In this document: positions 56,615 through 64,000 of the stretch, piece by piece
How the letters are laid out: each line of letters begins with the position of its first letter
How positions within the stretch are numbered: position 1 is the stretch's first letter
From: Mastigias papua
Taxonomy: Eukaryota > Cnidaria > Scyphozoa > Rhizostomeae > Mastigiidae
NCBI GenBank assembly: GCA_964019165.1
Contig: OZ025277.1
Coordinates: forward strand, 11,539,534-11,603,533
Direction: 5' to 3'
DNA length: 64,000 nt
Notes under the pieces: model-generated
The model's database searches: none
Told to the model about the DNA's origin: nothing
Seen by the model: the letters and a program-made list of their open reading frames with translations, nothing else
Program-made: the position numbers and the translations under genes

Positions 56615-57362
56615 TTGACTTTAGGGCGTTCGCTTGGCTCTCCATATATCCTGTCGTTTTGCGACACTTAGATATCAGAATGTGAACAGAACTCATTGAT
56701 CATGAGGAAGATGAACGGCTCCTGATGTTTCTACAGGTAACATAGATAGTAATAACCAACCGTGATAACTTATATTTAACATGAAGTCTTTGGAGACGAT
56801 TTTATATTTAAAAAAGATATGTTTTATTTACAGAAACACTTAGACAATTTGGGATAGCTTTGAGTATTGAAAGCTCTTTAGATATCCCAGAAGTTTCCAG
56901 TCCTTTCAGCATCTTGCAAGCCCACTTCAACTCAATTTCACTTCTACGTTTTTCGACATCAGATAGTCAGTAACTTATTCAAAATTACTAATTTACTCGC
57001 CATGTTGTCGTTAATGCTGTTATATTTCTCCATGAAGAAAGTCAATTCCGAACTCGGACTTTAGTGGGTAACTGTAGTGGACTTCGTAAAGAAGCAGAGT
57101 TTTAGATGTTTACGTTAGAAATCAAAATAGGCGAGGGGGTGTTTTGTTCATTGTGTTAGAGTAGATAGAACTGTGATCTGAAAGCATAGTCATAATTTAT
57201 ATGTTTGTGTATCCCCCGTTCGCTCTTTACTAAGAGTCTATGTTATACAGTTCTTTTTAGATCGTTCTTATAAAATAAGATTTTATCATTATGGTCTCAT
57301 GATTTAGTATTTGTTAGCAAATTATGCATACTGTTGTTAATTATCATATATGGATGTGAATG

Positions 57363-57368
57363 AATAAA
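57363..57368 (+). other. possible poly(A) signal of phytochelatin synthase
   Basis: AATAAA about 750 bases after the stop codon, in an AT-rich stretch and followed by T-rich sequence. It is the first canonical hexamer I see downstream of 56614. Confidence 0.4.
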
Positions 57369-58682
57369 ATAGTTTATTTTACATTAACGTTATATAATCT
57401 AAGAATTTTTATTGCAGACTTCCTAGGTTTGATTGTTGTTGTCTTCATAGTAGACCAGACATATCCCATTGCAATCTAAACTTTCTTGATATGAAAGCCA
57501 ATAGTCAGTTGATATAATTTTATTCATCATTTATTTTATATGACTTATTATTCATTACCATTTATTTCTGATTATTTATTTTGGTCCAGGTATCTTCTTT
57601 TTTTTTAACATTGTTCATCAGACCATGATTTGATATTCTCACTACTGGCTAATGGTTTTGTTTAATGCCTCGTTTTTCTGCATTTGCAAGGAAGAAGATA
57701 TGGTCAAGGTGGATCAAAAAGTAAATAGCAAACCCTATTAATAGTAAATATTCGTACGATACAATCCAGGCAGAGAGTTCGGTATGACATGGACAACTTT
57801 TAGTCTGCATTTTGTCGTTTCTTTTCAACATCTTAGATGTTAGTCTTTGTGTAAAGTTGTCAGCTGTAGATATTTTGTCAGGATAATTTATGGAAATTTC
57901 CTAATTGTCATATTGGTCTTGAAGTCAGTGAGCAATGGACTATTCTATGCTGAAGATGTTTGTTCAAAAGAGTTCGTTAGCGATGTAAGCAAAGTATACT
58001 GACCATACCAAATAGCTGCCAGGTTGAACGGAATGGGTACTGGTTACTTGCTGCTTTACATCCTTTTCAAATGCGAAGTTTTCAAAATTTGCAAACTTTT
58101 CAAACATGTGAAAGCTCCCCCCAGATGACGTAAGTCAACCATATTGAATTACGATTTGTAGCCCCAGTAGCACAACAAGGCAAAGGTAAGGGTGGGTGCT
58201 ATTTAAGATGCGCGCTTATTTAGTATCTCTTAAAGATATAGGATCTGCGATCCACATTGGGACATTTTTGTGGCAGCCAGAACATTTGTTAGCGACCGTA
58301 CGACCCACACTGACCACGTGGAATGCGAACTCTACCATAGTAGTAATTATACATCATTAAAACCGGAAATCTGTCATTCAGCGAGTCCATATCCTAACTC
58401 TATGGTCCATATGCGGCGCAAATGAGGCTATGAAATGTGAAGTACATAAATAATCATACGTCATATCGACTGAGAATCGCGTACTCACCGCATAACGGTT
58501 GTGCAGCAGGTTACATTTATGATAGACAATCCCTATTGTATCACGACAAAAGAATTGCTGGCTAGTTCGTTTCTTGCCGGTTTATAACTGACGCTTGTTT
58601 CTATAGGAACAATGACCACCATTGCTAATATCCTTGTTTGGGATTTTTCCAGGGGGTTAGTTTTCATTTGATGTTACTAGAG

Positions 58683-58829
58683 AGGGCGGTATCATAAAAC
58701 GAGAAGACCGTATCTGTTTCCTGCAAACAGGTCCAATTATCATAAGGCCTGCATAGGGCGGTATCATAAAACGAGAAGACCGTATCTGTTTCCTGCAAAC
58801 AGGTCAAATTATCATAAGGCCTGCAAACA
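58683..58829. repeat. 72-base tandem duplication
   Basis: Two almost identical 72-base units start at 58683 and 58755 (AGGGCGGTATCATAAAACGA). A third partial copy carries only CCTGCAAACAGGTCAAATT. The near identity indicates a recent event. Confidence 0.93.
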
Positions 58830-59899
58830 GGTCAAATTGTTCTATCGTTTGGATTGCAGTAAAAGACCCAACCATCCCGGTGACATTGGTGAAACATACA
58901 AGAACCACCATTGCCGTCGTAAAGGTTAGTATTGCTGCCCTTTTCAAGCGACCCTGATATTTGCCATCGCAAAGATAGCTCCTAGATGTTTCCCTAAGGT
59001 CACTGGGATCGCTGGAGTGGATCCAGACAACAGTAGGGATTACACTGAGACCAGGTTTAAGATACCTTGTAGAAATCTTTCAGTTTGCCAGGGTTTTAGG
59101 TCAGAGTGCGTCTTAAGATTATTTGCGGCACCAAAAGGTGCATGCGGTAAATATATGAATTCAACAGTGCTAGAAGTGGTGAAAGATCCCCAGACTGTGC
59201 AACTGGTGTTTTTGGAATACGAAAAAAAACTTTAGAGCAATTCAAGATTTAGACGTAGAGAAGTACCTCCTTTCTTTTTCTGTACCGCTAAGCCTCGTTT
59301 TAGGACATCATTATGCAAATGTCACTATTGAGACAGTCTAGGCAAAGTCGTTTAAAATTAATGGCTTGCTCAGTTCCATTAAACTGGGAGAGGAATGAAA
59401 CTGGAATATGAATACGTCTGTGAAACACATTTTCCCGATGAGCTTGGGGGGGGGGCGACTGGTAGCTCGTTCTGCATTCCCATGTGTATTGATACACCTA
59501 ATAAATCAGACATCTCCCAAACACTGATGCACAATAGAGCTCTGATTTAACGCGTCGCACACCTCAGAACACCATCCTGTCCTTGAGAGCAATATCTGTA
59601 TCTAAGAATTCGAAAAACTAACGTTTATAGAACCTTTTCGGGCGGCTACCAGCCCCCCGTTGGAAAGTCTTTGATGCAGATGGTAAGTCAGGTGCTTTTG
59701 TTCCACTTCACCAGACAGACACAAATAAACAACTTTAATCTATGTGTGTTTTAATTCTTCATTATTCGTGTACAAATGCACCTAGTTTGTTAATTGATTC
59801 ATTTGTATGATCTCTATAGCTGCTGTCGATTTCAGTATTGGATGTGGTAGAATTAGAATAGAAAGTGGCCGTTCCAGCACGCGGAAGCAAGTCCAAGGG

Positions 59900-60760
59900 A
59901 TGGAAGGGCCTAACTCTCAACAGAAGAAAAGAACGTGGAGGAACGGAAATTTCCTGATAATAATGGTTCCTCTTGGAGCAAGTATTTTGCCAGCCGTGTT
60001 TCTTCTTGGTGCATATTCTCATGCCGATGCATATGATTTGTTGCGACTTAAAAATGACACTGATGTGCCGTACATAAGCGACATTGGCAACTACAAACCA
60101 CACAGTAGTGTGTTCACGTTCGGATTGAGCCTCGGTGCAATGTTTGGATTTTGGCTGATATTGGTGAGACACATCCAAGTGGAGAAAGTATACGAAAATA
60201 CAGGAAGTAAGGCAAATCTTGCTGCATCGATTTGTGGTTCGTTTGGTATCTTAGGCGAGCTGATTGTTGGTTCATTTCAATTGTCAAGTCATTTCACGAT
60301 CCATTACCTAGGCGCCTTCATGCATTTTGTGTCGATTATGATATTCATGTTTATACAAACTTTTATAACTCATAGGAATATACCGAGCTTGGGAGTGAAG
60401 GAGATTATATGGGGACAAAGTAAAAAGAGTATTTATATTTCTAAGTTAAACAGGAAGAGTTTGACTATCCTGGCCTACTTTCGTGGACTGCTCTCCATCC
60501 TTCTGTTGGTTTCAGTGTTAATATTTGCCGTCTTTCTACTTCCATCGTTAAGTAAATACAATAGGACGGGATATTCAGTTGCTCAGATTGCCGAATGGTT
60601 CATGTTTGTGTTCGTTATACTATTTATGTTGTCGTTTCTGTATGATTTCAAAGACCTCACTTGTTCTGTTCATGTAGATTATGTAGGTTCAACGGTCGTT
60701 AAAGACAAAACTGCTGGTGATAATGAAGATAGGCACTGGGCTTTAACAGCATATCTTTGA
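59900..60760 (+). CDS. DRAM/Frag1-family six-span membrane protein, single exon
   Basis: Family of multi-span proteins that includes the lysosomal autophagy modulators DRAM1/DRAM2 and TMEM150 proteins. From ATG at 59900 the frame codes for 286 residues. The family hallmark DVPYISDIGNYKP follows the first membrane segment. Hydrophobic spans: FLIIMVPLGASILPAVFLL, then FGLSLGAMFGFWLILV, a third ending GELIVGSF, HYLGAFMHFVSIMIFMFIQT, ILLLVSVLIFAVFLL and WFMFVFVILFMLSFL. The motif AEWFMF near the last span fits the family's CEW/AEW position. An ATG at 59807 in the same frame would add 31 mostly polar residues, but the 59900 start (GGGATGG) gives a normal N-terminus. No intron interrupts the coding region. 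Which family member it corresponds to cannot be told, and the role in autophagy is inferred from relatives only. Confidence 0.85.
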   Translation: MEGPNSQQKKRTWRNGNFLIIMVPLGASILPAVFLLGAYSHADAYDLLRLKNDTDVPYISDIGNYKPHSSVFTFGLSLGAMFGFWLILVRHIQVEKVYENTGSKANLAASICGSFGILGELIVGSFQLSSHFTIHYLGAFMHFVSIMIFMFIQTFITHRNIPSLGVKEIIWGQSKKSIYISKLNRKSLTILAYFRGLLSILLLVSVLIFAVFLLPSLSKYNRTGYSVAQIAEWFMFVFVILFMLSFLYDFKDLTCSVHVDYVGSTVVKDKTAGDNEDRHWALTAYL

Positions 60761-62039
60761 TCGTCGATACAGACTATCTGTTATGTGTTCAAGTAACTTT
60801 TTGTTTGTCTTTTTTACTTTATCTGGGGTAGAAACCTTCGCAAGAAGCATGCTTGTTACCTAGAATACACTGCCATCTACCATATTGCTGGTAACATCGA
60901 GTGGTAACGTCAACAATGAACATCAATGAATCATACTCGGAGTGAGGCCAGTTAAATATGTCCCGTCTCAAGCACTGATGTCTAACAATTTTCTTTAGAG
61001 ATCAGTGGTCTCAAATGTTGCATAGTTGCTGTGTACTTATCTCTGTCCACTTTTCCCCCTAAAGTAAATTATTCATCGTTTTGTCATAGTGGGATGACTC
61101 TAAGAACTGCAATAAGAGTAGATGGCATAGCTTTTCTGCAAAAGTCAGCAAATTTTCCAACGATCTCCCCCGTAAAGGCTTACAAATGCCCCCCCTCCCA
61201 ACTCGTTTGCATTACAATCCTCTATACGTTCTTGTAAAAAACATTGTCCATCACCAAATCTATTCCATTTTTTATAATGTAATGGTGTCATGGGGGACAG
61301 CTACACTCCCAAGAATTCCGAATGACACGCCGTTGGCAGCCTAATACAAAGGAACTATTAGCACTTGGTTCCTCGAAAGAAGTAAAATTGTCATTTTCTA
61401 CTTAATGGAAATTTTTTTACCTTGAAAATGATTTGTAATGCATTACAGCATGATCATATTCATGGCTTAAAGACACCGTTTACACCAAATGCCCATTGGT
61501 TTTCTATTTTGTTCTGCGTGAAGCTTCCTGTTCAAGCTGTAGTGAGTGGTCATAATAATTGGTGAATTTTTACCCTCATATATTTCGATTGGAAAATGGT
61601 GTAACTGTATCATTGAAATATTTTCCATTCTTGTTCAATTTTCACCCAAAAAGTCATAACAAAATCTATTGATATTTTCCACACTGTACTAGACCACTAC
61701 ACACTGCATGCCACTACACAGGACTACAGTTACAGTAGCGGATCCAGGGGGCCGGGTAAAGTCTTATTAATGCATTCATCCTTGCTTCAATATTTTTAGA
61801 AATATAGGCACATTACCACCTTGCTGCATGACGTATTTTTCATTTAAAGTGATACTAGAAATTTTTATTAGTTAGAATCTGAATGTAAGTAAACTGTAGA
61901 AGTTCATAGAAGCTTCAGAAATAAAGCTATCTATAAAGAGGTATAAAAATGTTCAGATTTTCTTGATGATGTATCTTGACTTTGTGCTAAACGGATTGTA
62001 CATTTGTTATAGCAAGGATGATAGGCTATAGACCTCTAG
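60761..62039. other. 3' flank of the DRAM-like gene
   Basis: AT-rich, no supported exon. An AATAAA at 61920-61925 is a possible but distant poly(A) signal. A CAGTAGCGGATCCAGGGGGC segment (61733) looks like one end of a hAT element without its partner. Confidence 0.4.
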
Positions 62040-62275
62040 TAAAAGTTAGTTCCATTTACGATTCCGTACGTTGGTGAGTACCTGTTTGAGAGGATACATA
62101 TCCTGAGCCATCGGCATAGTGAGGTAGGGTGACCCTTTCCTCGCCGTCTTTAACTTCCCTAGTGTTGCCATCAGGTGCCCATATGCTCCTTTGTGGACAG
62201 CGAGCGAGCATCTCAGCTATGATCCGATGTTCTGCTCAGCAATCAAGTGCTCTAATCATTTTGCTACACGTCCAT
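62040..62275 (-). mobile_element. tRNA-derived SINE
   Basis: On the minus strand a tRNA-like head reads GTAGCAAAATGATTAGAGCA (A box, about 62267-62248). It is followed by TTGATTGCTGAGCAG and a B-box-like GGATCATAGC about 40 bases further on. A non-tRNA body follows (GGGAAGTTAAAGACGGCGAG, then CCTACCTCACTATGCC). The cloverleaf is not intact, so it is not a tRNA gene. Confidence 0.5.
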
Positions 62276-62423
62276 GTCTTATGATAGTGGTAGCTAGATT
62301 TTCCTTGGTTGTATCGCAGTATTAGCTAACGCAAAAAACACTATATTTTAGACCGTATCTAATTCATTTATTTACTGAAAGCGGGAGAGTAGCCTGATAG
62401 TTTTTTATCCTGCAGTATAAGTC

Positions 62424-62528
62424 ATGTCACAGTTCACTTCCAAGGTCAGCGACGAAAGTTATTTTATCGATTTCAATGGACATGGTGGTACTATTTCATG
62501 CTCAAGAATCATGGCCCTGCTGTTAATT
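62424..62528 (+). CDS. possible first coding exon of an unrecognised gene
   Basis: After a plausible acceptor (CTGCAG at 62410-62415) an ATG opens 35 codons that end exactly at a consensus donor (GTAAGT at 62529). The peptide starts MSQFTSKVSDESYFIDFNGH. Base composition is more balanced than in the flanks. I do not recognise the sequence and cannot find a convincing next exon; the frame could continue at 62758 after TTGCTTGCAG. It could be chance. Confidence 0.2.
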
Positions 62529-63260
62529 GTAAGTAATGTTTCGCTTCAAAGCTATCTATCGCTCAGGAATGTTTACCTGTATTTGCTTATGTGAAGTCCA
62601 GCCACTGGGACTTTCCGTTCCTTGTCTTGTCTACCCAAGGAGAACAACGAACGACCATTCTGTTTTCCTTTCACTGAATGCCCGGATAAAAAGAACGGCC
62701 AGTTAATGTTCAACCGACTGCCGCATTTACAACTGCTTGCTTGCAGATACCAGAAAAATATGCTCCTGTTACAATTTTTCCCCTTCATCTCTCACTGAGT
62801 TCCGGCCAACTAAGTTATCTTTGTTAGTCCTGGGAGATTCAAGGAACCAAGGAGATCATGATGGCCACTAGAGCTCTTCCAAACTGCTTCACAAGTCTTT
62901 CTTTCATTACCGTAAATTTTGGGGATTTCAGCCTTTCTAGTCTGCTCTCTCGGCTCTTCTGCTTCATGTAAGTTTATGACCTCATCTCTTAGAAATTTGT
63001 CATTTTCCTTCCTATTTCAAGGCCTTAGCGATTTTGATATGGACGCCACGTTTAGAAGGGAGCTCGTAATTCTTCAATGACTGAATACCATACGCTACCT
63101 GCATTAACAGATTGTGAAGGAGAAATATATCATTCTTATGTGCATGTTTCAATACTCAGCGGCCAAAGACGAAACAATTAATAAATCATTTGTTCCAAAA
63201 CGGTCTTATCTTTGACATTGAATTTAATCTCTGTCCCTTAAAAAACTTTGTAATGAAATC

Positions 63261-63305
63261 CTTGCAGCATGAGATGAAACTATTCTTAGTATCTCATGCT
63301 GCAAG
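63261..63305. repeat. 15-base perfect hairpin, miRNA-precursor-sized
   Basis: Arms CTTGCAGCATGAGAT (63261-63275) and ATCTCATGCTGCAAG (63291-63305) with a 15-base loop. Pairing extends a few bases further with one bulge. Confidence 0.8.
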
Positions 63306-63515
63306 ATTGCATGCATTCAGTAACAAACGTAATGATTAACAAAATGTTAGTAACTATTTTCGGAAAAATAGAATTTCAAAAATTAGTTAGCTACAATCGT
63401 TGCCAAAATTAGTTGGAACACAACACATTTCTGAGATTAAACGGCATGATACTGACACAACTAGTGCTCATACTAAACAGGCCGTGTAAGTGATTTAAAG
63501 CCCCCTCCCCCCCAG

Positions 63516-63717
63516 AACAATGTGGAATTCTATAGATAAGACGTTGCTACGCGTCAAACCGATCGATTTCTACGAGACACCAAGCGTATACGACAGTAAC
63601 ACAACTGTTACGAAAAGGAGGCTCATCGCCAGTTTGCACAGATTGAGGAATGACGTTATAACTATTTCAAAATTAAATCGCAACTGCTGGTGCAATAATT
63701 GCATCAGAAACCCGTAG
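63516..63717 (+). CDS. possible coding exon of unknown function (65 codons)
   Basis: A strong polypyrimidine tract and acceptor (CCCCCTCCCCCCCCAG, ending at 63515) is followed at once by AACAATGTGG and an open frame of 65 codons to TAG at 63715. The peptide begins MWNSIDKTLLRVKPIDFYET and ends with a small CWCNNC cysteine cluster. Not recognised. It may be the coding part of a short protein or the last exon of a gene. Confidence 0.22.
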
Positions 63718-64000
63718 GAAGAACCAGATTGGACAATTTACTGTTAATTCTTATTTTTACTTCATTTCGTAATCTATTAGCTGTGAGTTATAAAAGGCGT
63801 AGTTTTAGAGGTAGATAGGAGTCTTTTTGGTTAGAGAGAAGTAGACGTTCTGCCAAGCTGGTATTATTTTTTAGAAAACTCTGATAGTATAGCGTAGGGC
63901 ACATCAAGATTGACCCGTTGAATTCAAGAGAAGGTCCTTGCCGATAGATTCCTGTATCAAGCCTTCAGGTCGTAAGTTTTATTCTTATTCGTAAATAGAA

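Larger units (their letters stand above)
56615..59806. other. gene-poor stretch between phytochelatin synthase and the DRAM-like gene
   Basis: Left part is the phytochelatin synthase 3' UTR to about 57390. The rest is AT-rich with the 72-base duplication (58683-58829). One exon-like pair of open stretches lies near 58860-59235, without recognisable similarity. Confidence 0.6.

Overview
The window is intron-rich, AT-rich nuclear DNA of an invertebrate animal. Typical GT-AG introns run from about 70 bases to almost 10 kb. There are long AC, TA and CATT microsatellites, several families of short non-autonomous DNA transposons, decayed non-LTR retrotransposons and a tRNA-like SINE. The protein set (beta-spectrin, a MYND-containing HIF prolyl hydroxylase, an animal-type phytochelatin synthase, a DRAM-type membrane protein) is metazoan and non-vertebrate, because vertebrates lack phytochelatin synthase. 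The phylum cannot be fixed from the sequence alone.

Layout. (1) 123-44743, plus strand: the 3' three quarters of a conventional beta-spectrin gene, assembled here as 42 exons that join without a break in frame into about 1738 residues. They encode about 14 spectrin repeats, a charged linker, a PH domain and a basic C-terminus. The actin-binding CH domains and the first repeats lie left of the window. (2) 12053-14164, minus strand, inside the 9.9-kb intron between spectrin exons 8 and 9: a complete two-exon EGLN/PHD gene (HIF prolyl hydroxylase, 339 residues) with an N-terminal MYND zinc finger and a full set of iron and 2-oxoglutarate ligands. Three ACGTG hypoxia-response cores cluster just upstream of its start codon. 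(3) 44744-50040: no supported gene; repeats and one foldback element. (4) 50477-56614, plus strand: a four-exon phytochelatin synthase of 466 residues with its Cys-His-Asp triad and a cysteine-rich C-terminal domain. (5) 56615-59806: no supported gene, one 72-base tandem duplication. (6) 59900-60760, plus strand: a single-exon six-span DRAM/Frag1-family membrane protein. (7) 60761-64000: no firmly supported gene, but a SINE, a hairpin and two exon-like stretches.

The four genes do not form an operon-like unit. Spectrin is a membrane-skeleton protein, EGLN is the cellular oxygen sensor, phytochelatin synthase handles thiol-dependent metal detoxification, and DRAM-type proteins act in endolysosomal membranes. 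The most notable arrangement is the oxygen-sensor gene nested antisense in a spectrin intron. All exon joins were made by eye from splice sites and reading frame, without transcript data.
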